Source of the DNA: Candidatus Kuenenia stuttgartensis | Lineage (GTDB): Bacteria > Planctomycetota > Planctomycetia > Gemmatales > Gemmataceae | Assembly: GCA_945875585.1 (NCBI GenBank) | Contig: CAMCLK010000051.1 | Span: 1-35,203, forward strand | Direction of reading: 5' to 3' | Length of the DNA stretch: 35,203 nt | Shown here: positions 7,745 to 15,279 of the stretch, in pieces | How positions within the stretch are numbered: position 1 is the first letter of the stretch | Layout of the letters: each line of letters begins with the position of its first letter | Program-made: the position numbers and the translations under genes | The notes under the pieces: generated by a model | What the model was told of the DNA's origin: nothing | Databases searched by the model: none | What the model saw: only the letters and a program-made list of their open reading frames with translations

Positions 7745-9130
7745 TCAAGAGATGCGGGAAAACACCTCGGACACCCGGATGTTGCAAGCAGACAGGCTGG
7801 GAGTAAGACTACCGATAAGGGCTGTGCCCAAACCAATAGCCGGCCCCCACCATAGTGCCTCATTAGGAATGAGAAACGCCGGGAAAAAGGCGATGGGGAA
7901 TTTAAATCCGCCAAGGTAAAGGTTGAAGTAGGCAATGGTTCCAGCAGAGCCAATGATGCCACAGATTCCACCCACCATGAGCGCTTCACCCAACACCAGA
8001 ATGAGGATTTGCCCGGGCCTGAAACCCAGAACTTTGAGTACAGCAATTTCCTTGCGGCGCTCACGCACGCTGATGCTGATGGCCATAGCAATAATGAGCG
8101 ACATGGTGGCGAGAATAAACGGAACCAAAATCCACTGCAGCCCCCAAAGCATGTCTTTGTAAGCGTCGAGAAATCCAGCCACACCAGAAGACGCCGTTTC
8201 AATCTTCACAGCGGGGCTTTTGAATTCTGCCGAGGTGGTGATTTGGCGTTCGACCTGCTGAAACGCTTTGGTATCTGGAACACGAAGCCAGACAAGATTA
8301 AGGCACTTGGCAGCCAGCGGATGAGCTTTGCGGTTTTTCCGCTCGTATTCGTCGAGGGCGCGGTTAAGGCGTTCGCGGGGCATCACGGCGGCTTGACCAT
8401 ACCTGCCTTCCGGGAGTTCACAGCAGATGGTGCATTCCATGTCGATACCCTGGTAGTTGAGTCCGCTGATTTTCATCGACTCACCAACCTTTTTGCCCAT
8501 GGCAACCAGTTTGTCGTGGCCCACCATGACTTGAGTCACGTCTTTTTCCATCACGGCAATGGCAGCGCGGATACGCTCAACATCTGTCGGGCTCATTTCG
8601 TCGATGCCGTCCATCATGGTCAGGAACCTGTCGGGTTCCATTACAAAAAAGAACAGGCTATTTTCTCGGGTTCGATTCTGAGGATCGAGCGTGCCGCCAA
8701 AAAAGGCCCATGTCATGGCATCGTTGGCCGGATCGATGCGGACGTCGCCGGGTTCCCGAGGGGCCCCTTCGGTCAGTCTGGCCGCGTAGGAATAAGGCAT
8801 TTGGCTGGGAATTTGCCACCGTTCGGTAACAATCGCTTTCAAGTTGTTGGCTTTCTCGCTGGTGACATTGGCCAAAAAGACCAGCACCGTCCAGACAAGC
8901 GTCACCACCAACACAAGCACGATGGTTGCAAAACCGGTAAGAGCTGTACGGATTTTGTTGCGCCATAAGTTGCGCAGAATAAAACCCAAGTAAAACAGCG
9001 ACTGCGGAATAATCGCCAATCCACCCAGCACAACAAACGCGATCAGGAATTCATAAATAGTGACCTGCAGAGTTGCGCCCGGCGTGCGCACCAGTGGCAG
9101 GAGACTGCCGTCGAGTTGTTCCCAAAACAT
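7745..9130 (-). CDS. FtsX/MacB-type ABC permease
   Basis: This is the second permease of the exporter, 461 residues. Two hydrophobic helices lie near the N-terminus (about 24-53 and 62-88) around LRNLWRNKIRTALTGFAT, the usual cytosolic entry motif of FtsX/LolC proteins. An extracytoplasmic domain (about 90-330) and a C-terminal FtsX core with SISVRERRKEIAVLKVLGFRP (about 350-375) and further helices follow. Compared with its partner it has no PDZ-like insert. Having two different FtsX permeases beside one ATPase suggests a LolCE-like heterodimer rather than a MacB homodimer. The ATG has GGAGG 7 bp upstream. The gene starts 15 bp after the ATPase gene and is clearly in the same operon. Confidence 0.92.
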   Translation of the reverse strand: MFWEQLDGSLLPLVRTPGATLQVTIYEFLIAFVVLGGLAIIPQSLFYLGFILRNLWRNKIRTALTGFATIVLVLVVTLVWTVLVFLANVTSEKANNLKAIVTERWQIPSQMPYSYAARLTEGAPREPGDVRIDPANDAMTWAFFGGTLDPQNRTRENSLFFFVMEPDRFLTMMDGIDEMSPTDVERIRAAIAVMEKDVTQVMVGHDKLVAMGKKVGESMKISGLNYQGIDMECTICCELPEGRYGQAAVMPRERLNRALDEYERKNRKAHPLAAKCLNLVWLRVPDTKAFQQVERQITTSAEFKSPAVKIETASSGVAGFLDAYKDMLWGLQWILVPFILATMSLIIAMAISISVRERRKEIAVLKVLGFRPGQILILVLGEALMVGGICGIIGSAGTIAYFNLYLGGFKFPIAFFPAFLIPNEALWWGPAIGLGTALIGSLTPSLSACNIRVSEVFSRIS

Positions 9131-9145
9131 GGCGATCCCTCCCTG

Positions 9146-9865
9146 TCAGGCGATGCTTCCCGCGAGGCGGGGCGACGGTGGATTGAACACTTCCTGAACG
9201 AGACGGCCTTTTTCAAGGTGCAAGACACGTTCGGCGTACAAGGCCGCCTTTGGGTCGTGTGTCACCATGATGATGGTCTTCTCGAGGCTGCGCTTGAGTT
9301 CAACCAGCAGGTTGAGAATCTCTTCAGCAGATTTCGAGTCGAGGTCACCCGTTGGTTCGTCGGCAACAATAAGATCGGGGTCGGTGACCATGGCACGGGC
9401 GATGCCCACGCGCTGCTGCTGACCACCAGACAGTTGACCGGGGCGGTGGCTCATTCGGTCGCTCAGGCCGACCAGATCCAACGCGGTCAGCACCTGCCGC
9501 TTTCTTTCTGAAGCCGATAGGGGCAACAAAAGCAGAGGAAGCTCGACATTTTCGTAGGCCGTCAGCACGGGAAGTAGGTGATAAAATTGAAAAATAAAGC
9601 CCACGTGGCGCGTGCGCCAGCGTGCCAACTGGCTTTCAGACATCGCACCGATTTCCTGATCGCCCACAACGATTGACCCGGATGTGGGAGAATCGAGCCC
9701 AGCAATCAGGTTCAATAGTGTGGTTTTCCCAGATCCACTAGGGCCCATTAGCGCCAAAAACTGGCCTTTGGGTACTTCCAATACAAGGTTATCCAGCACC
9801 TGAATCTTTTCAGAACCGCGGCTAAACGATTTCGTCAGGTTGGTCACGCGCACAATTGGAATCAT
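9146..9865 (-). CDS. LolD/MacB-type ABC transporter ATPase
   Basis: This 239-residue nucleotide-binding subunit would power the two FtsX permeases encoded next to it. All motifs are intact: Walker [10 protein letters not shown] (about 41-49), Q-loop [10 protein letters not shown], signature LSGGQQQRV, Walker [14 protein letters not shown] and the switch histidine in MVTHD. The [14 protein letters not shown] start and the PTGDLDS wording are typical of the LolD/MacB/FtsE subgroup. The ATG follows AGGAGG (10 bp) and overlaps the end of the adaptor gene by 4 bp (ATGA), so the two are translationally coupled. Confidence 0.95.
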   Translation of the reverse strand: MIPIVRVTNLTKSFSRGSEKIQVLDNLVLEVPKGQFLALMGPSGSGKTTLLNLIAGLDSPTSGSIVVGDQEIGAMSESQLARWRTRHVGFIFQFYHLLPVLTAYENVELPLLLLPLSASERKRQVLTALDLVGLSDRMSHRPGQLSGGQQQRVGIARAMVTDPDLIVADEPTGDLDSKSAEEILNLLVELKRSLEKTIIMVTHDPKAALYAERVLHLEKGRLVQEVFNPPSPRLAGSIA

Positions 9866-11181
9866 GGCTGAGCGGCCTCCTTGGGCGCACTGACTGTTAC
9901 TGGCGCATCACGGTAAACATCGTTGAAAAATGTGACCATGGCGCCCATATCTGGCTTCAGATAACGACCTTGTTCATTTTTGGGAATGACAATCTTCACG
10001 CGAACAGGAATGGCGCCTTTCGACCTGTTGGCCTGAGGCATGATGCGACTGACAAACCCAACATAACCTCGGGGATGTGTCGCCAAAAATCCTGCATCCG
10101 ATTGCCAAGCTTCAGGCATCACCTGACATAGCTGGTTGTCGCGCACCTTGCTGATATCGCGTTCCTGAATATCGAGTTCCACTTCAAGATTGCTCAGGTC
10201 CGCCATTTCGCAAAGGCTGAAAGAACCGTTAAATGCCCCAGGATTCACGATGTTGCCTTCTTCGGCTTTCTTGCTGAGGATCATTCCCGAAACAGGCGCC
10301 TTGATTGTGCAGTTGGACAATCTCCAACGGGCCTTGGAGAGTTCCGCCTCGTATTGGCGCACTTCTGCCTCGGCTGCGCGAATTCGCTCGGGCCTTGGAC
10401 CAATCTTGATGAGTTCCCAAACCGACGTGAGGCGTTTCACACGCTGGTCTTGGCCTTCGTACTGGTATTGAGCCTGTTCCATTTCGCGGGCTGATAGCAC
10501 CGCTGCAGTGCCAGACAATCGCCTGCTGCGCACCAGTTCGAGTTCCAATTGGGTAAGCTGCCGACGTGCTTCCTGCAGTTCGAGTTCAGCTTGGTCTTTT
10601 TCTTCTTTTCTGGCGCCATTCCGGAGTTCCGCATACTTTTCGGAAACTGAATGGAGCATGGCATCGGCTCGCTGAACGTCAGCAAGATAGTCGATGGTTT
10701 CCAGTTCAGCCAAAACAAAATCTTTTGGTACCAGATCACCTTCCTTGAAGTTCATCCGCGTAACCATGCCGCCAACCTTAGGGCTGACAAGAATCAGATG
10801 CACAGGAATCACATATCCCTTGTTTTCAAGCACCAGAGCTTCTGGTGACGTGGGCGGAGCCACTGTTGGAGGAGCGGTTGCACCAGCAACGGGCCGATCT
10901 GACGACGTTCTGGATGTATTACCAGCAGGCCGAGTATCCGGAGACGCGACAACAGTAACAACGGCTGGTTCACGAAATAGCTTGTAACCGAGCAAAAGCG
11001 AGGTGCCGCTGGCCGCCAGTGCCACCGACCAACCCAACAAGGTAAGAAACTGTTTGCGAACAGACGTTTCGCGCGCCTCGGTGGAACCAAGCCGCAACGA
11101 TTTCACACGGTCTGAATACGATGGTTTTTTGGGCGCCGAATCGACCGCTGGGGCGGGCATTGAAAGCAGTTCCGGACTCAT
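9862..11181 (-). CDS. HlyD/MacA-type periplasmic adaptor (membrane fusion protein)
   Basis: This 439-residue protein links the inner-membrane ABC exporter to the outer layers. It has a cytosolic tail (1-44), one membrane helix (about 45-66), a Pro/Thr-rich linker, a split biotinyl-lipoyl domain (KVGGMVTRMNFKEGDLV near 133 and SNCTIKAPVSGMILSKKAEEGNIV near 280-310), a coiled-coil hairpin between them (about 165-275, rich in Glu, Gln, Leu and Arg) and beta-barrel domains to the C-terminus. This order is that of MacA/HlyD adaptors. The ATG has GGAGG 7 bp upstream and overlaps the tetR stop by 4 bp. Together with the ATPase and the two permeases it makes a complete inner-membrane export complex; no TolC-like gene is in the window. 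Confidence 0.93.
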   Translation of the reverse strand: MSPELLSMPAPAVDSAPKKPSYSDRVKSLRLGSTEARETSVRKQFLTLLGWSVALAASGTSLLLGYKLFREPAVVTVVASPDTRPAGNTSRTSSDRPVAGATAPPTVAPPTSPEALVLENKGYVIPVHLILVSPKVGGMVTRMNFKEGDLVPKDFVLAELETIDYLADVQRADAMLHSVSEKYAELRNGARKEEKDQAELELQEARRQLTQLELELVRSRRLSGTAAVLSAREMEQAQYQYEGQDQRVKRLTSVWELIKIGPRPERIRAAEAEVRQYEAELSKARWRLSNCTIKAPVSGMILSKKAEEGNIVNPGAFNGSFSLCEMADLSNLEVELDIQERDISKVRDNQLCQVMPEAWQSDAGFLATHPRGYVGFVSRIMPQANRSKGAIPVRVKIVIPKNEQGRYLKPDMGAMVTFFNDVYRDAPVTVSAPKEAAQP

Positions 11182-11852
11182 TGCACAACCTCCGCCAACA
11201 TTTTCGTTCTCGTGGAATTGAATTCACTTGCCTGATTAACGCCACTGACAGCGGTTCCATGCTTCAGAATGCGTTCCAAATAAAGGTCAACCATGACAAG
11301 AAACGTTTCCGTGACAGCGCCGGAATCGATCATTCCAGGGTCAACCAGGCGCTGAATGGCTAGGCCATGCAGAAACCCTTGCAGCACGACCATAAGGTTG
11401 GCAATGACTGCTGGATCAGCGTCGCAATCGAGATCCGCTGCCATGCAGGAACGCCAATGGGAATAAAGCTCGTTCAGGCGTTTGCCAAAATCTTTACGAT
11501 ATCCCACTTGTGCAAGAAATGTGTATTCCAATGGGTAGAACGGGTCTTCCGTGACAATATCACGAACCACCGCGGCCATAATTTCACGGACAAGGGGCCA
11601 ACCCTTGATGCCCTTGGCAGCGATCGATTCCAGCGGACCGGCAATTCGGCGGTGAATATTTTCAACGCACCGATCAAAAACGGCCAGAAGTATCTCTTCT
11701 TTGGTTGGAAAGTAATAAGTCAGTTGTCCCCGGCTCATACCGGCTTTTTTTTCAATTTCTGCAAGCGAAAGATGCTGAAGCCCACGTTCGATAATGACGC
11801 TTTCCGCCGCTGCGACAATCTGCTGACGGCGCAAAACAACAAGATCGGACAT
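11178..11852 (-). CDS. TetR/AcrR-family transcriptional regulator of the exporter operon
   Basis: The 224-residue product has an N-terminal TetR helix-turn-helix (about 8-55: RQQIVAAAESVIIERGLQHLSLAEIEKKAGMSRG in pieces, then LTYYFPTKEEILLAVF), which binds DNA as a dimer. The variable helical C-terminal domain should bind a ligand. It is the first gene of the five-gene exporter operon and overlaps the adaptor gene by 4 bp (ATGA), so it should control its own operon. A palindrome that fits a TetR-type operator lies 39-56 bp upstream of its ATG. The ATG has AAGG about 9 bp upstream. The inducer is unknown, but this arrangement usually means that an exported compound relieves repression. Confidence 0.95.
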   Translation of the reverse strand: MSDLVVLRRQQIVAAAESVIIERGLQHLSLAEIEKKAGMSRGQLTYYFPTKEEILLAVFDRCVENIHRRIAGPLESIAAKGIKGWPLVREIMAAVVRDIVTEDPFYPLEYTFLAQVGYRKDFGKRLNELYSHWRSCMAADLDCDADPAVIANLMVVLQGFLHGLAIQRLVDPGMIDSGAVTETFLVMVDLYLERILKHGTAVSGVNQASEFNSTRTKMLAEVVQ

Positions 11853-11887
11853 GCGTGAGAACCTTACCGCTGTGGTCGTATATTCTC

Positions 11888-11917
11888 ACTCTAGTCCAAC
11901 TGGTCTAGGAATCTCAA
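11888..11917 (-). promoter_or_regulatory. Predicted promoter and TetR operator of the exporter operon
   Basis: The 18-bp sequence CTAGTCCAACTGGTCTAG (11891-11908) is a near-perfect palindrome of the form CTAGNCCANNTGGNCTAG. It closely resembles the TAGACC-N4-GGTCTA box bound by the TetR-family repressor NemR. On the minus strand it lies between a -35-like TTGAGA (11912-11917) and a -10-like TAGAGT (11888-11893) spaced by 18 bp. Repressor binding would block the promoter. The palindrome is seen directly; the promoter elements are an interpretation. Confidence 0.65.
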
Positions 11918-11933
11918 GCCGAGATCCCCCGAA

Positions 11934-13907
11934 TTACCTGATTTGCACCAAGACCGCCGTCGCATTATCCGGACCACCACGGGCATTCACTTCGTGCAGC
12001 AATCGGTTCACCAACAGGTGAGGTTCCTGATCGGGAGAACCCAGAATCGATAACAGTTCTTGATTTGCCAGAACATTGGTGACGCCGTCAGAACAAAGAA
12101 GGATGGCGTCTCCCGGCAGTGGAATCAGTTCTAAAACCTCAGGAACAGGTTCTGTATGCCCGCCAAGAGCTTGCGAAAGCTCGTGGCGCCGTGGGTGGTG
12201 AGCCGCTTCTTCGTTTGAGATGAGCCCTGACTTGACAAGACGCTGAACAGCTGAATGGTCTTCGGTAAGCTGTCGGATCGTCCCGGCCCTGATCAAGTAG
12301 GCTCGACTGTCACCTACATGGCCGATAACAGCACGCCACTCCGAACAAAAGAAAGCGACAGCAGTCGCACCCATGCCCTCACACGATTCCCCGCCTTTGC
12401 GGGCCGCTTCGAGGATTTCAAAATGCGCAATGGTCAGCCAATCGCCCATGCCATCGGAAATCAGTTTAAAAGGCACTTCTGCGGGGCCTTGATCCACATA
12501 GCCCCCATCCGGTGCCAGCTTCAGAGAGGTTACCCCGATATTCGGGAATAACTCGACAGCGCGATCGAAGGAGCGAACCATAGACTCGACGGCAATGGTG
12601 GAAGCGATCTCGCCAAGCGCGCCGCCACCCATGCCATCGGACAAAACCCCAAGGAACAAGTGCCGTCCATGGCCAACACCGCGTTTGAGGCTGTGGACAA
12701 TGCCAAAAGAATCTTCGTTGTTTTCCCTGTACACGCCAGTGGTAGTTTTCCCGACAAAGCGAAATTCAGGACGAGGCGGACGTCCAAGCCAATCAACCAG
12801 CATGGCGTCGATGCGGTCCCACGTTTCAGTTTCCGAGCAACCCTGATAACGCCCCAAACGCATTTCGGGGTCTGCCGCCAACAGGCATCCAAGCAAACGG
12901 CCACATTCCGGACCGAAAGAATCGCCATCTCGCCACCAAGCCAAAGATTTTCCATGGTCACACATATCGGCCGGAGTCAGTTCGGCTCCTCGAATCAGTG
13001 CCATGAAAATCGAACCCAGCGAGTAGAGGGCATTTTGTAATCGGCAGTCTGTTCCGGGCACGGTTTCTGGAGCCAGCAAAAAGTGAGCGACATCATCTGC
13101 CGGGCCTGGGTTCAATCGAGGCGCTAGGCACCCAAGATGCGCGAGACCAACCACATTACCCGAAGTCACAAAATCTGAGAGACGCGCTGCTTCGATGATC
13201 ATGCCTTTTTGGAAAGACTCCCGCACAACTCGAACAAGTTCACGCGCCAGAATGAGTTTGCCAAAAGGATCCGCTGCTGCAAATGCAGTCATTAAAGGCA
13301 TACCACGCATAACTTCGGCAGCAATAAATTTCTGGTCTTCAAACGTATCAGACGAGTGGAACACGACACCAAGTACAGGCCCTAATTCGGTGAGTGTCAT
13401 CTTTTCGCGAAGGAAGCCAGGCCAACGGATATCGATTTCGGCAGTTTTGTTAGAGTTCAGGTCCGGCAAATCCTCAAATCCTTCTTCAGGTGTCACCTCT
13501 TCGGCTTCAAGGTTCGTCGTTTTGCCGGAATCGAGATCCGGAAGATTGTCAAAACCATCATCCGGTTCACTCTTTGCTTCGGGAACCTCAACGGCTGGCT
13601 TATCGATTTTCCCAACAAGAATTGTAAGCTGCGGCCCATCAGCAGCGAGCGTGCCAAATCGCGTGAACCCATCACGATGCGATTGGTACTTCAACATGCC
13701 GAATCGTTCCACCAAAAAAGATGGTGGAACTGGAACTTCACCCATGTGACCGTTTGGTGCTGCAATTTCCCAGCCATGGGCAGCTATCTCAGATGCACTG
13801 AGTAAACGTGTCACCAATCCCGGTTCCGGAACGGTGTCCGTCAGGATTTCGCCAACAGGCAATACCCAGTTCTCTTGCGAATGGCGGTTTTGTGATTCTG
13901 AAGACAT
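11934..13907 (-). CDS. Pseudokinase-PP2C fusion protein phosphatase
   Basis: The C-terminal half (about 382-657) is a complete PP2C Ser/Thr phosphatase: NNEDSFG, SDGMGGG, GMGATAV, GHVGDSRAYLI, TEDHS, LLCSDGVTNVL and GGPDNATAVLV, carrying the metal-binding aspartates. The first half matches the C-lobe of a Hanks-type kinase in outline (ARELVRVVRESFQKGMI, LAPET, ALYSLGSIFMALIRG, a final RLGRY.GCSE helix). The HRD catalytic loop and DFG are gone (IEAARLSDF and LAHLGC in their places), so it is a pseudokinase. Between the N-terminus and this lobe, two copies of GF-D/E-N/D-LPDL-D/N-S-G/N-KT occur 25 residues apart (117-130 and 142-155). The ATG at 13907 has GAGG 9 bp upstream; a TTG at 13931 has none. 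It would remove phosphates placed by the neighbouring kinase. It is the last gene of the signalling run. Confidence 0.88.
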   Translation of the reverse strand: MSSESQNRHSQENWVLPVGEILTDTVPEPGLVTRLLSASEIAAHGWEIAAPNGHMGEVPVPPSFLVERFGMLKYQSHRDGFTRFGTLAADGPQLTILVGKIDKPAVEVPEAKSEPDDGFDNLPDLDSGKTTNLEAEEVTPEEGFEDLPDLNSNKTAEIDIRWPGFLREKMTLTELGPVLGVVFHSSDTFEDQKFIAAEVMRGMPLMTAFAAADPFGKLILARELVRVVRESFQKGMIIEAARLSDFVTSGNVVGLAHLGCLAPRLNPGPADDVAHFLLAPETVPGTDCRLQNALYSLGSIFMALIRGAELTPADMCDHGKSLAWWRDGDSFGPECGRLLGCLLAADPEMRLGRYQGCSETETWDRIDAMLVDWLGRPPRPEFRFVGKTTTGVYRENNEDSFGIVHSLKRGVGHGRHLFLGVLSDGMGGGALGEIASTIAVESMVRSFDRAVELFPNIGVTSLKLAPDGGYVDQGPAEVPFKLISDGMGDWLTIAHFEILEAARKGGESCEGMGATAVAFFCSEWRAVIGHVGDSRAYLIRAGTIRQLTEDHSAVQRLVKSGLISNEEAAHHPRRHELSQALGGHTEPVPEVLELIPLPGDAILLCSDGVTNVLANQELLSILGSPDQEPHLLVNRLLHEVNARGGPDNATAVLVQIR

Positions 13908-13935
13908 GGAACAGTTCCTCGCCGGATTCAACCGG

Positions 13936-15279
13936 TCATCTCATTCTTCCGCCACAGTGAATGCAATACCTGCACCCCATGCGACTTGGCTTTCCACAAT
14001 CGAGGCAGGCATGTGCCGCATCTGTTAGCTCGGCAGCACACCCAGCGCAGTACGGAATGCGAACGGCATTGGTTTCGCCACACCCGTCACATGCCACTTG
14101 GGTAGCCAAGGAACGACCGACAAGATCCTTGCCAAGGTCGCGTGCTGAAAAATACCGGTCTGAAGGGTCTTCGCTCAAGTTGATACGGATCAAATCCCAA
14201 AACCACCTGTCACATTCCGGATATGGCACTCCTTGACCCGCCAACCGCGCCTTGATTTCAGCACCGGTAGATGTGCCTTCCGGCACACTACCCGTGGCCA
14301 GATGGTAAAGAGTTCCAGCCAGAGCAAACAGATCGCTGCGAATTTCAGGGCGACCCACCACCTGCTCTGGAGGGGCATAACCCTCTGTAAAAATTCGGGT
14401 TTTTGCGCGTTGTCCATCGGGACCTGAAGGGCCAATATCGCGCGCCGTTCCAAAATCAATCATGCGGATACCGGTGCGATTATCCAAAAGCATGAGATTG
14501 TCCGGTTTGACATCTCGATGAATCAGCGGTGGATCGTGACGGTGCATGGTGTCGAGCACCTGGCAAATAGCCACACCCCAGTCGGCTACCACTTCAATTG
14601 GAAAAGGCCTGTTATTGGAAGCCTCAAGGACCTTCAGCAAGTCTTTGCCTTCAATAAAGTCCATCACCAGATAGGCAGCATGCTCCTGCTCAATGAATGC
14701 CAACAGTCCTGGAACAATCGATTCGGAAGCCAACGATTTCAGAATTTTAGCTTCTCGCCTAAAGAAATTCAACCTCAACGTAAATTGGGCCTTGTCCGCG
14801 CAAAGCATTTCCTTGATGGCAATAGTAGCACCTGAAGCAAGATCCGTTCCCCTGTATACCGCGCCAAACCCGCCAAGGGCCAACAAAGCATCTACCCGGT
14901 AACGATCTTCCAATACTGTTCCGGGCGGGCAGGGGAGTAGGGTACCACACCGCAGGCATGTCTTACGGCCGACATCATTGGAAGCGCCACACGGCGGATG
15001 AATACATCGAATCTGAGGGACTTGGGGTGCCGGAGGTGCCACAGGTTGCGGCATAAATCCGCAATCGCCACACGCCACCGCGCCCGGAGACCATGGACCC
15101 GCACAGAGCGGACACGATTCAAGCTTAGGAGGCTCAGGAACCTGCACCGCCGCCTTGGCTGCTGGCAACTTAAAAACTTTCTGGCAACCCGGGCAACGCA
15201 CTGCTCGCCCAGCATGCTCGGACTTGGCGTCGAGAACCTTGCGGCAACCGGGGCAGGCACATTTCATCATGGTGGTCAT
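13936..15279 (-). CDS. Hanks-type Ser/Thr protein kinase with zinc ribbons at both ends
   Basis: The kinase domain (about 125-395) has all active residues: glycine loop LGGFGAVY, Lys156 in AIKEM, HRDVKPDN (254-261), DFG (275-277) and EGYAPPEQ. It is flanked by cysteine pairs. Three ribbon-like units lie before it (Cys9/12 with 29/32; 56/59 with 70/73; 92/97 with 108/111) and about two after it (397/400, 411/414, 425/428, then a CX2CX2C-like tail). Such ribbons usually mediate protein contacts rather than catalysis. No membrane helix is present, so it is cytosolic. The ATG at 15279 overlaps the upstream stop by 4 bp (ATGA), which decides against an in-frame extension to 15363. It sits between the 861-residue membrane protein and the PP2C fusion, the obvious partner phosphatase. 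Confidence 0.92.
   Translation of the reverse strand: MTTMMKCACPGCRKVLDAKSEHAGRAVRCPGCQKVFKLPAAKAAVQVPEPPKLESCPLCAGPWSPGAVACGDCGFMPQPVAPPAPQVPQIRCIHPPCGASNDVGRKTCLRCGTLLPCPPGTVLEDRYRVDALLALGGFGAVYRGTDLASGATIAIKEMLCADKAQFTLRLNFFRREAKILKSLASESIVPGLLAFIEQEHAAYLVMDFIEGKDLLKVLEASNNRPFPIEVVADWGVAICQVLDTMHRHDPPLIHRDVKPDNLMLLDNRTGIRMIDFGTARDIGPSGPDGQRAKTRIFTEGYAPPEQVVGRPEIRSDLFALAGTLYHLATGSVPEGTSTGAEIKARLAGQGVPYPECDRWFWDLIRINLSEDPSDRYFSARDLGKDLVGRSLATQVACDGCGETNAVRIPYCAGCAAELTDAAHACLDCGKPSRMGCRYCIHCGGRMR

Noticed and set aside
8009..8968. 319-codon rightward open frame
   Set aside because: It is antisense to an FtsX-type permease with intact motifs. Its composition, rich in His and Phe, is that of a mirror frame of GC-rich coding DNA.
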